From contig JAQTWR010000156.1 of NCBI GenBank assembly GCA_028689195.1, positions 1 through 6,495 of the forward strand: DNA of 6,495 nt, given 5' to 3'. A program made the position numbers and the translations under genes. This document shows, one piece after another, positions 1 to 4,957 of this stretch; position 1 is the stretch's first letter; every line of letters begins with the position of its first letter. The notes beneath the pieces are model-generated. The model saw nothing but the letters and a program-made list of their open reading frames with translations, was not told the DNA's origin and searched no databases. This stretch comes from Anaerolineales bacterium. GTDB taxonomy: Bacteria > Chloroflexota > Anaerolineae > Anaerolineales > Villigracilaceae.

Positions 1-16
1 AGCCAAAAACATCAGC

Positions 17-111
17 ATGTCACCCTGAGGGAGCGTTTTTCAGTGACCGAAGGGTCTCAAATGAGCCGTTCCGAGATGCTTCGGGGCAAAAAACGCCCCT
101 CAGCATGACAT
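17..111. repeat. Palindromic interspersed repeat (REP/MITE-like), imperfect inverted repeat
   Basis: The left arm (17-58, starting atgtcaccctgaggg and ending gaagggtctc) is an imperfect inverted copy of the right arm (73-111, gagatgcttcgg...cagcatgacat), with a 14-base loop. The outer ends (atgtca/tgacat) and the ctgagg/cctcag, gcgttttt/aaaaacgc and cgaag/cttcg blocks pair, with small bulges between them. The pattern of a tgtcat...ctgagg end and a gagat...cttcgg core resembles short palindromic repeats that I know as common in intergenic DNA of many bacteria, including Chloroflexota. It contains no coding capacity. It lies 13 bases before the lipoprotein start, so it occupies the place where that gene's promoter or leader would be expected. 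Confidence 0.7.
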
Positions 112-124
112 AATCCCGTTATCC

Positions 125-1465
125 ATGATTGACGTTAAATTACAAATGAAAATTCGCGCCGTCATTCTATTTCTCTTTCTCGCTTCCTGCACGCAACCAA
201 CGCCTCCCTCGATTGACGGAGGCGTTTTGACTCAACCATCTACAGCCACGTTGGCAATCCCAACAGAAACTTTCACGCCAACGCCTGTTTTGCCTACAAA
301 TACGCCGACCGCGCAAGCGCCGACTTTTACCATCCTCCATCAATTTACATCGCAGCCCAATGATGGACGCATCCCTTATGGCGTTCTCGTTTTTTACAAC
401 GGCGCATTTTATGGGACAACAACGTACGGCGGCGCGCCGTATGACCTTCCGCCAACCAACCCCGCGAATAAAGGCAATGTGTTCAAGGTCAACATGGATG
501 GAACAAATTTTGTCGTTCTGCATGAATTCAACGGCGGCGCGGATGACGGCTGGAAACCGTGGAGCGGACTATCCATCGCCGACGATACGATCTATGGCAG
601 CACGGTCTATGGCGGCGCGTATGGCGAAGAAGGCGGCGTTCTGTACAGGATGAATATCAACGGCGCGGATTTTCGCGTCCTGCATTCTTTCGGCGAAACG
701 GGCGACGGGTACGGCGCATCTACATCCCCGATTTTGATGGATAATAATTTATACGGAATGACGCGCTGGGGCGGCAACGGAACGGGGACCATTTACCGAT
801 ACGATCTCGCGCTCGATAGATATATCCAACTCCATCGCTTCGCATCAAACGGCAGCGATGGAAAATTTCCGCTGGGAACATTGACGCCCGATAATCAAGG
901 CTTTTTGTACGGGCTGACATGGCAGGGCGGCGCGTATGGCATGGGAACTTTATTCCGCATAAAAACAGACGGCTCGTCTTTTGAAACCCTGCACGATTTC
1001 ACGGGCGGCGCCGAGGGAAAATATCCGTATGATTCGCCGACCTTTGACGGCGTTCGCACGCTGTACGGAACTACGTTAGGCGAATATGGAAAAGACCCTT
1101 CGGATTTGGGAACTGTTTTCAAATACGATCTTGAAACCCATACTTATTCCGTTCTTCATAAATTCGCGGGCGGAGCGGACGATAGCGGCAAGCCAAACGG
1201 CGGCGTTGTTCTATCGAGCGACGGCGCGTTGATCTATGGAACGACTCACGGCGATGACGCATGGGGCGGCGTTGAATTTGGCTGCATCTATCGAATGAAT
1301 ATAGACGGCGGCGGTTTCAAGCGACTCTACGAATTCAGCGGCGGCGCGGCTGGCGCGACTCCCATGCGCGCGCCGCTCTTAATCAACGGCGCTTTATACG
1401 GCATGACAGCCTACGGCGGGCAGGAAGGTTACGGGATTATTTATCGCTATCTGATTTCCCCATAA
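125..1465 (+). CDS. Lipoprotein with seven Gloeo_Verruco-type (TIGR03803-like) repeats, probable beta-propeller
   Basis: The predicted product is an exported, lipid-anchored protein of 446 residues. A short basic n-region and the hydrophobic stretch AVILFLFL lead to the lipobox LASC, so Cys22 would be the lipidated residue. Residues 24-67 form a Pro/Thr-rich stalk. Seven repeats follow, each starting with an LHxF-like motif (L-H at 71, 132, 186, 236, 289 and 344, and LYEF at 401) and containing an L/I-YG-x-T turn and a G-T/V-hydrophobic-F/Y-R/K strand. This matches the repeat style of the Gloeo_Verruco (TIGR03803) family; seven copies suggest a seven-bladed propeller, which is an inference. 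Function and ligand are unknown. Met8 (base 146) gives a more classical signal peptide (MKIRAVILFLFLASC) and is an equally good start; neither site has a clear Shine-Dalgarno sequence. The final ~40 codons are duplicated downstream. The gene converges on the first pilin gene. Confidence 0.85.
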   Translation: MIDVKLQMKIRAVILFLFLASCTQPTPPSIDGGVLTQPSTATLAIPTETFTPTPVLPTNTPTAQAPTFTILHQFTSQPNDGRIPYGVLVFYNGAFYGTTTYGGAPYDLPPTNPANKGNVFKVNMDGTNFVVLHEFNGGADDGWKPWSGLSIADDTIYGSTVYGGAYGEEGGVLYRMNINGADFRVLHSFGETGDGYGASTSPILMDNNLYGMTRWGGNGTGTIYRYDLALDRYIQLHRFASNGSDGKFPLGTLTPDNQGFLYGLTWQGGAYGMGTLFRIKTDGSSFETLHDFTGGAEGKYPYDSPTFDGVRTLYGTTLGEYGKDPSDLGTVFKYDLETHTYSVLHKFAGGADDSGKPNGGVVLSSDGALIYGTTHGDDAWGGVEFGCIYRMNIDGGGFKRLYEFSGGAAGATPMRAPLLINGALYGMTAYGGQEGYGIIYRYLISP

Positions 1466-1473
1466 AACAAAAG

Positions 1474-1510
1474 ACCGCGAACTATTCCTAGTTCACGGTT
1501 TTTTATTTGC
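1474..1510. terminator. Bidirectional rho-independent terminator between lipoprotein and pilin 1
   Basis: A ten-position stem (accgcgaact, 1474-1483; agttcacggt, 1490-1499) encloses a 6-base loop. It is followed by TTTTTT-A-TTT on the plus strand and flanked on the other side by an A-rich run (1464-1472) that gives a U-rich tail for minus-strand transcripts. One position (1478/1495) is C-A when read on the plus strand but G-U when read on the minus strand, so the hairpin is slightly better for the pilin transcript. It sits 9 bases after the lipoprotein stop and 14 bases beyond the pilin stop. Confidence 0.75.
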
Positions 1511-1523
1511 ACCAAGTTTCCAA

Positions 1524-1676
1524 TTAGAAGGTGAGGCTGGAGTTAACGGTGCTGAACACGTTTCCGATCACCGGTCCGAGAATCATGAGCGCTGCAATAA
1601 CAACAATAGCAACTAAAACAAGGATGAGCGCGTATTCTACGAGACCCTGACCTTTTTCTTTGGGGGCGAATAACAT
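1524..1676 (-). CDS. Flp/Tad-type (class IVb) prepilin, copy 1
   Basis: This is a 50-residue protein, too small for most gene callers' cut-offs. It starts MLFAPKEKG, then QGLVEYALIL, then a continuous hydrophobic helix to about residue 38, then a short polar tail (NSSLTF). The features are diagnostic of Flp pilins: a short charged leader, a Gly (residue 9) before the expected prepilin-peptidase cut, and Glu at +5 followed by Tyr at +6. After processing it would be a 41-residue pilin subunit assembled by a Tad-type secretion apparatus, none of which is encoded here. AAAGGAG (1687-1693) lies 10 bases before the ATG, and a strong promoter is at 1732-1761. It differs from copy 2 at V36L and V44I and in the last residues (TF versus M). 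Most nucleotide differences between the copies are silent, which suggests both proteins are under selection. Confidence 0.9.
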   Translation of the reverse strand: MLFAPKEKGQGLVEYALILVLVAIVVIAALMILGPVIGNVFSTVNSSLTF

Positions 1677-1731
1677 GGGTAAGTTTCTCCTTTCTTCAGA
1701 ATTTCCCAGGAAGGTCTCCAGAGATACCTAC

Positions 1732-1761
1732 ATTATAGGCACACCGACACAAAAAAAACAA
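1732..1761 (-). promoter_or_regulatory. Sigma70-like promoter of pilin copy 1
   Basis: On the minus strand the -35 box TTGTTT (1756-1761) and a perfect -10 box TATAAT (1732-1737) are separated by 18 bases, which include the rest of a T-tract. The predicted start is near 1725, giving a ~50-base leader before the pilin ATG. The same arrangement is conserved in copy 2, there with a 17-base spacer. Confidence 0.75.
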
Positions 1762-1794
1762 GGGAATATCGCTATGTCGACTAACAATACCAGA

Positions 1795-1918
1795 CGGCGC
1801 GACTGGCGCGACTCCCATGCGCGCGCCGCTCTTAATCAACGGCGCTTTATACGGCATGACAGCCTACGGCGGACTGGAAAACTACGGGACGATTTATCGC
1901 TACTTTATTTCCCCATGA
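1795..1918 (+). pseudogene. Stranded 3' fragment of a lipoprotein-repeat gene
   Basis: Read in the same frame as the lipoprotein, this piece encodes DGATGATPMRAPLLINGALYG, then MTAYGGLENYGTIYRYFISP and a TGA stop (1916-1918). It matches the last ~40 residues of the upstream protein (ending QEGYGIIYRYLISP). There is no start codon or ribosome site placed to express it as its own gene, and no upstream body of the gene remains, so I call it a remnant. It lies directly upstream of pilin 1's promoter region and converges on pilin 2. Substitutions relative to the intact gene cluster at the end (GGQEG versus GGLEN, GII versus GTI, YLI versus YFI). Its frame and stop are intact, so a source in a separate paralogue is possible. 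Confidence 0.8.
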
Positions 1919-1929
1919 CGCTTAAAACA

Positions 1930-1965
1930 AAGATCGCGAACTGTTTCCAATTCGCGATCTTGTTT
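1930..1965. terminator. Bidirectional rho-independent terminator downstream of pilin 2
   Basis: A perfect 11-base-pair stem (aagatcgcgaa, 1930-1940; ttcgcgatctt, 1951-1961) encloses a 10-base loop. It is preceded by an A-rich stretch (1923-1932) and followed by TTGTTTC. It lies 18 bases beyond the pilin 2 stop and corresponds in position to the terminator at 1474-1510, but its sequence has drifted while the paired structure has been kept. Confidence 0.75.
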
Positions 1966-1983
1966 CTTACAGAATTTCAATGC

Positions 1984-2133
1984 CTACATGAGGCTGGAGT
2001 TGATGGTGCTGAACACGTTTCCGATCAATGGTCCGAGAATCATGAGCGCTGCAATAACGACAATAGCAACTAAAACGAGGATGAGCGCATATTCTACGAG
2101 GCCCTGACCTTTTTCCTTGGGGGCGAATAACAT
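1984..2133 (-). CDS. Flp/Tad-type (class IVb) prepilin, copy 2
   Basis: This 49-residue prepilin is almost identical to the copy at 1524-1676. It has the same leader MLFAPKEKG, the same cleavage context with Gly9 at -1, Glu at +5 and Tyr at +6, the same hydrophobic helix, and then GPLIGNVFSTINSSLM. It ends at a TAG codon two residues after the shared NSSL. Compared with copy 1 it carries Leu36 and Ile44, both conservative, and a tail one residue shorter. AAAGGAG lies 10 bases before the ATG, and a TTGTTT-17-TATAAT promoter is at 2189-2217. It is transcribed as a separate unit, since a terminator lies between the two pilin genes. Having two near-identical major pilins side by side is consistent with dosage or minor-pilin specialisation; the sequence does not decide between these. 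Confidence 0.9.
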   Translation of the reverse strand: MLFAPKEKGQGLVEYALILVLVAIVVIAALMILGPLIGNVFSTINSSLM

Positions 2134-2188
2134 GGGTAAGTTTCTCCTTTCTTCAGAATTTCTCAGGAAGGTCTCCAGAGATACTTAC

Positions 2189-2217
2189 ATTATAGGCACA
2201 CCGACGAAAAAAAACAA
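2189..2217 (-). promoter_or_regulatory. Sigma70-like promoter of pilin copy 2
   Basis: On the minus strand, TTGTTT (2212-2217) is followed by a 17-base spacer and a perfect TATAAT (2189-2194), a near-consensus housekeeping promoter. The predicted start is near 2182 and the leader is ~49 bases, ending with AAAGGAG and then the ATG. Just upstream lies an AT-rich block with a directly repeated 10-mer (see 2221-2253). Confidence 0.8.
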
Positions 2218-2220
2218 GGG

Positions 2221-2253
2221 AATTATGTTATATATCAACTAACAATTATGTTA
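2221..2253. promoter_or_regulatory. Direct repeat upstream of pilin 2 promoter, possible activator or UP site
   Basis: The 10-mer aattatgtta occurs at 2221-2230 and again at 2244-2253, 23 bases apart, which is about two helical turns. Relative to the predicted start of pilin 2 the copies are centred near -43 and -66, a position typical of activator sites or UP elements. The matching position of pilin 1 lacks the repeat. A regulatory role is inference only; it could be simple AT-rich sequence at the edge of the duplication. Confidence 0.35.
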
Positions 2254-2283
2254 TTTGTGAAATTAAACCAAAACGCCGATAAT

Positions 2284-2850
2284 CTACCTCGTCGTCCCAA
2301 CCAAGTCCAATTCTGGCGCGATTTTCCGCATGGCAAGGATGACGTTGCCGACATGCTCCCAAAGTTCCACGCCGAATTCCTGCGCGGCGCGCTCCATCTC
2401 GTTTCTATCCGTTCCCGCGGCAAAGGCTTTATCTTTCCACTTTTTCTTGACCGAAGACGCTTCAAGATCGTATAACGAGCGCGAAGGACGCACCAACGCC
2501 ACCGCGGTAATCAGTCCCGTCACCTCGTCGCACGCGGAAATCGCTTTGCGGCGCAGCGTATCGCGCGGCACGCCGGTATGATCCGCGTGGCTGAGAATAT
2601 CCTGAATAATATCTTCGCTCACGCCGCGTCCGCGCAAAATCGCCGCTCCCTTTTGCGGATGCCCCTCCAGCGTAGGATGAATTTCCCAATCAAAATCATG
2701 CAGCAAGCCAAGTTCGCCCCAGCCCTCGGCGTCTTCGCCATATTTTTCGGCGTAGAAACGCATCGCGGCTTCCACCGACAACATGTGGCGGACAAGCCCT
2801 TCATTCTTCACAAATTCGCGCACAAGCGCAAGGGATTCATCGCGGGTCAT
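2284..2850 (-). CDS. HD-domain metal-dependent phosphohydrolase (HDIG-like), uncharacterised
   Basis: This is a single-domain protein of 188 residues. In this numbering the HD signature is complete: His22 (VRHMLSV), the His51-Asp52 doublet (LLHDFD), His64 in GHP, His88 in SHAD and Asp108 in ACDEVTG, the usual order of metal ligands in HD hydrolases. The later block SVKKKWKDKAFAAG is shared by a widespread but uncharacterised family. Activity on a phosphoester or nucleotide substrate is expected from the superfamily; the substrate is unknown. I place the start at 2850 because GGAG (2857-2860) lies 6 bases before it. An in-frame ATG at 2862 has no ribosome site, and one at 2853 would be too close. 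A TATGAT (2863-2868) could be its -10 box. It is divergent from the exporter gene, across a MITE-like insertion. Confidence 0.85.
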   Translation of the reverse strand: MTRDESLALVREFVKNEGLVRHMLSVEAAMRFYAEKYGEDAEGWGELGLLHDFDWEIHPTLEGHPQKGAAILRGRGVSEDIIQDILSHADHTGVPRDTLRRKAISACDEVTGLITAVALVRPSRSLYDLEASSVKKKWKDKAFAAGTDRNEMERAAQEFGVELWEHVGNVILAMRKIAPELDLVGTTR

Positions 2851-2870
2851 CATTTTCTCCATATCATAAA

Positions 2871-3045
2871 TTTCTAACGCGTCGCATCTAGAGAGTGTCT
2901 AACTTTGTGGGCTAAACACAAAGTCACGAAGACTCGAAGACGCAAAGAAACCTTTGAGGCTTGGCGTCTTTGCGCCTTCGCGTTAAAGAAAGCCCATCCT
3001 TTTAGACACTCCTCGCATCTATGGGGATTTGCGCCGCGTTAGAAA
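2871..3045. repeat. Older intergenic palindrome, interrupted by the MITE-like element
   Basis: tttctaacgcg (2871-2881) and cgcgttagaaa (3035-3045) are perfect 11-base inverted copies. If the 122-base insert and one copy of its target duplication are removed, they lie ~22 bases apart and form a plausible stem-loop between the two divergent genes. It could be an operator or the edge of another repeat. Confidence 0.5.
2882..3021. mobile_element. MITE-like element with terminal inverted repeats and 9-bp target duplication
   Basis: The direct repeat tcgcatcta flanks the element (2882-2890 and 3013-3021). Just inside are inverted ends gagtgtctaa (2893-2902) and ttagacactc (3002-3011). The ~120-base body has no gene but contains nested hairpins: actttgtg (2902-2909) with cacaaagt (2917-2924), and cgaagacgcaaag (2935-2947) with ctttgcgccttcg (2968-2980, one mismatch). 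Short size, inverted ends, a target duplication and no transposase make it a non-autonomous element, to be moved by a transposase encoded elsewhere. The inner ctttgcg...cttcgcg text resembles a dispersed bacterial repeat I have seen in other genomes. It lies between the divergent promoters of the HD and exporter genes. Confidence 0.75.
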
Positions 3046-3057
3046 TGGTATCATAAT
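3029..3057 (+). promoter_or_regulatory. Weak candidate promoter of the MFS exporter
   Basis: CATAAT (3052-3057) with TTGCGC (3029-3034) 17 bases upstream is the best sigma70-like pair before the exporter ATG. The overlapping TGgTATCAT (3046-3054) could alternatively act as an extended -10. The -35 is poor (3 of 6), so this is tentative. Confidence 0.3.
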
Positions 3058-3085
3058 CTCCCAAATCTTTGACAAGGAATTCTCC

Positions 3086-4345
3086 ATGACATTGCCCGAC
3101 CATTCAACGGCAGCCCGCCGCGATCCTTACGCCGCGCTGCGCTATTCTGATTTTCGCCTTTTACTTACAGGCAGGTTCATCACCTCTTTTGGAAACGAAA
3201 TGCTTTCATTCGCCATCGCATGGGAACTGTGGTTGCGAACCCACAAAGCGTTTGCCTTGGGCATGGTTGGCTTGGTTCAAGTCGTGCCCGTCATCGTATT
3301 ATCGCTGCCCGCCGGACACGTCGCCGACCAATACAATCGCAGGCGCATCGTGTTGATTACTCAATTATTTACCGGATTATGCGCGCTGGGACTCGCGCTT
3401 CTTTCTTACGGTCAAGGTTCGCTGTTTCTCATTTATTTGTGTTTGTTTGGAATTGGAGTCGCGCGCGCGTTTAACGACCCCGCATCTTCGACGCTCGTCC
3501 CCGAGACCGTGCCTCCCCACCTTTTTTCCAGCGCCGCCACATGGAACAGCAGCTCGTGGCATATTGCCTCCATTGTCGGTCCCGCCGTCGCGGGATTGAT
3601 TATCGCGTTCTCCAACAATGTCGCGGCAATTTATATTTTCGACGCGTTGGGCGCGGTCGTATTTTCTATTTTGTTGAGTGCCATCAAAGGGAAGCGCCTA
3701 CCGCTTGCGCGCAAATCCGCAACGTGGGAGTCTTTAGCCGAAGGGATTAAATTCATGCGCGACACAAAAATCATCCTCGCCGCAATCACTTTGGATATGT
3801 TCGCGGTTCTCTTCGGCGGAGCGGTGGCGCTGCTCCCCATCTACGCGACCGATATTCTCAAAGTGGGGGCGCAAGGGATGGGCGTTATGCGCGCGGCGCC
3901 GTCCATTGGCGCGCTGCTCATGGCTTTCCTGCTCGCGCATTTGCCGCCGATGAAAAACGCCGGCAAGACGCTGCTCCTCGCGGTGGCGGGATTCGGCGCA
4001 TGTACAATCATCTTTGGGTTTTCAAACTGGTTCTGGCTTTCGGTTCTTATGCTTACCCTGCTGGGCGGACTCGACAATATCAGCGTTGTCATTCGCGCTA
4101 CGCTGCTCCTCACGCACACGCCCAACGAAATGCGCGGACGCATCTCTGCGGTGAACGGAATTTTTCTCGGCGTGTCCAATGAGTTGGGCAGTTTTGAATC
4201 TGGTTTTGCGGCGGCTTTATTTGGTCCAATCATTGCGGTGGTAGGCGGCGGCATTGCGACAATCCTTGTAGTGCTAAGCATCGCAAAAATATTTCCCCAA
4301 ATCCTTCATCTAAAAACGCTGGATGTGCCGGAGCAAGTTCCGTAA
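3086..4345 (+). CDS. Major facilitator superfamily exporter, MFS_3 / EntS-like
   Basis: This 419-residue integral membrane protein has about 12 hydrophobic segments. It is probably a proton-driven drug, siderophore or metabolite exporter of the inner membrane. After a ~25-residue soluble N-terminus, the first helix begins at RFITSFGNEML. The MFS signature A is present as G77-HVAD81-QYNRRR87 in the loop between helices 2 and 3. ARAFNDPASSTLVPETVP (residues 126-143) and EMRGRISAVNGIF (348-360) are typical of the EntS-like branch. Its substrate cannot be read from the sequence. I chose the ATG at 3086 because AAGGA (3074-3078) lies 7 bases before it; an upstream in-frame TTG at 3029 would lack a ribosome site and would add 19 residues partly encoded by the older palindrome. 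The stop is 3 bases from the convergent tsaC stop, with no clear terminator between them. Confidence 0.88.
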   Translation: MTLPDHSTAARRDPYAALRYSDFRLLLTGRFITSFGNEMLSFAIAWELWLRTHKAFALGMVGLVQVVPVIVLSLPAGHVADQYNRRRIVLITQLFTGLCALGLALLSYGQGSLFLIYLCLFGIGVARAFNDPASSTLVPETVPPHLFSSAATWNSSSWHIASIVGPAVAGLIIAFSNNVAAIYIFDALGAVVFSILLSAIKGKRLPLARKSATWESLAEGIKFMRDTKIILAAITLDMFAVLFGGAVALLPIYATDILKVGAQGMGVMRAAPSIGALLMAFLLAHLPPMKNAGKTLLLAVAGFGACTIIFGFSNWFWLSVLMLTLLGGLDNISVVIRATLLLTHTPNEMRGRISAVNGIFLGVSNELGSFESGFAAALFGPIIAVVGGGIATILVVLSIAKIFPQILHLKTLDVPEQVP

Positions 4346-4348
4346 GCG

Positions 4349-4957
4349 CTAGGCAAGCGCCGCCAATAGTTGATCTAACGTGATCGGACCTTCTCTTAAG
4401 ATTACGGGAGTTTCGCCCGCGCAATCCACCAGCGTAGACGGGATTCCGCCGCGCGTTTTCCCTCCGTCCAAGATTAATGGAATCCGCCCGCCGAGTTGAT
4501 CGTAAACCTCCTGCGCGGTGACGGGGCTTGCCTGCCCCGAAATATTCGCGGAGGTGACCGCCATGGGTCCAGCGGCGCGGAGCAGCGCGCGCGCGTGGGC
4601 GTTATCGGGAATTCGCACAGCGACTATGGGCGTTGCAGAAACAGACTGAGGCAGCGTATCCTTTTTGGGAACAGTAATCGTTAGAGGTCCGGGAAAAAAA
4701 CGCGCCGCGAAAATTCGCGCCATGTGTGGAATCGAATCCGCGACTTTTTCCAAATCCGATGGTTCGGCGACTAAAATGGGAATCGCTTTTTCGACGGGAC
4801 GATTCTTTGCCGCGTAAATACTCTTGATGGCTGCGTCGTCAAACGCGAGCGCGCCGAGTCCGTAAACGGTATCGGTGGGGAAGGCAACCAGCCCGCCGTT
4901 TTGTAAAACATTAAGCGCGGCTTGAATTTCACCGGCGGAAAGAATTTCTGTTTTCAT
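4349..4957 (-). CDS. tsaC: Threonylcarbamoyl-AMP synthase (Sua5/YciO/YrdC family)
   Basis: The enzyme makes threonylcarbamoyl-AMP from threonine, bicarbonate and ATP, the first step of t6A37 modification of tRNAs that read ANN codons. The 202-residue protein spans just the YrdC-like domain, so it is the short TsaC form lacking the Sua5 C-terminal domain. It shows FPTDTVYGLG (26-35), the family's K-x-R (Lys51, Arg53 in KNRPVEKAIP), FFPGPLTI (87-94) and S-A-N (136-138 in VTSANISGQ). These residues line the ATP and threonine pocket in known family members. Its ATG overlaps the stop of prmC as ATGA (4954-4957), so translation is probably coupled and it belongs to the prfA-prmC-tsaC operon. Nothing suggests truncation. 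Confidence 0.95.
   Translation of the reverse strand: MKTEILSAGEIQAALNVLQNGGLVAFPTDTVYGLGALAFDDAAIKSIYAAKNRPVEKAIPILVAEPSDLEKVADSIPHMARIFAARFFPGPLTITVPKKDTLPQSVSATPIVAVRIPDNAHARALLRAAGPMAVTSANISGQASPVTAQEVYDQLGGRIPLILDGGKTRGGIPSTLVDCAGETPVILREGPITLDQLLAALA

Larger units (their letters stand above)
1342..1788. repeat. Tandem duplication unit 1 (lipoprotein 3' end + terminator + pilin 1 + promoter)
   Basis: This segment matches 1795-2246 along almost its whole length, with the offset rising from 453 to 458 bases through small indels. Landmarks that repeat in order are the lipoprotein tail (tggcgcgactcccatgcgcg at 1351 and 1804), a hairpin terminator, the minus-strand pilin gene, its leader and its promoter, ending at actaacaat (1780-1788 and 2238-2246). 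Homology is lost upstream of 1342 (gaattcag versus caataccag) and downstream of the actaacaat block. Confidence 0.9.
1795..2246. repeat. Tandem duplication unit 2 (stranded gene 3' end + terminator + pilin 2 + promoter)
   Basis: This is the second copy of the unit at 1342-1788, separated from it by about six bases. The lipoprotein-tail part is near identical over its first ~65 bases and then diverges for ~45 bases. The terminator and spacer are strongly diverged. The pilin gene and its leader are highly similar, with about 9 substitutions in ~140 coding bases. This uneven similarity suggests an old duplication or a recombination between two related cassettes, not a recent exact copying event. 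Confidence 0.9.

Noticed and set aside
1660..2073. A 137-codon plus-strand open frame across the spacer between the pilin genes
   Set aside because: It runs through the promoter of pilin 1, the stranded gene end out of its homologous frame, and antisense through pilin 2. The encoded text has no family resemblance and is explained by these other features.
2134..2188. Possible leader hairpin sequestering the pilin 2 start by GTAAGT/ACTTAC pairing
   Set aside because: The GTAAGT arm abuts the -10 box and lies at or before the predicted transcription start, so it would probably not be in the RNA.
3029..3085. TTG start extending the exporter by 19 residues
   Set aside because: No ribosome site precedes the TTG, part of the extension is the intergenic palindrome arm, and the ATG at 3086 has AAGGA at a proper distance.
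3841..4281. 146-codon minus-strand frame inside the exporter gene
   Set aside because: It is antisense to well-conserved MFS coding sequence and has no recognisable domain; it is a codon-bias shadow.
4346..4360. Hairpin gcgct-aggca-agcgc between the exporter and tsaC stops
   Set aside because: The stem is only 5 bp with no T-run on either strand, and it overlaps the tsaC end, so I do not call it a terminator.
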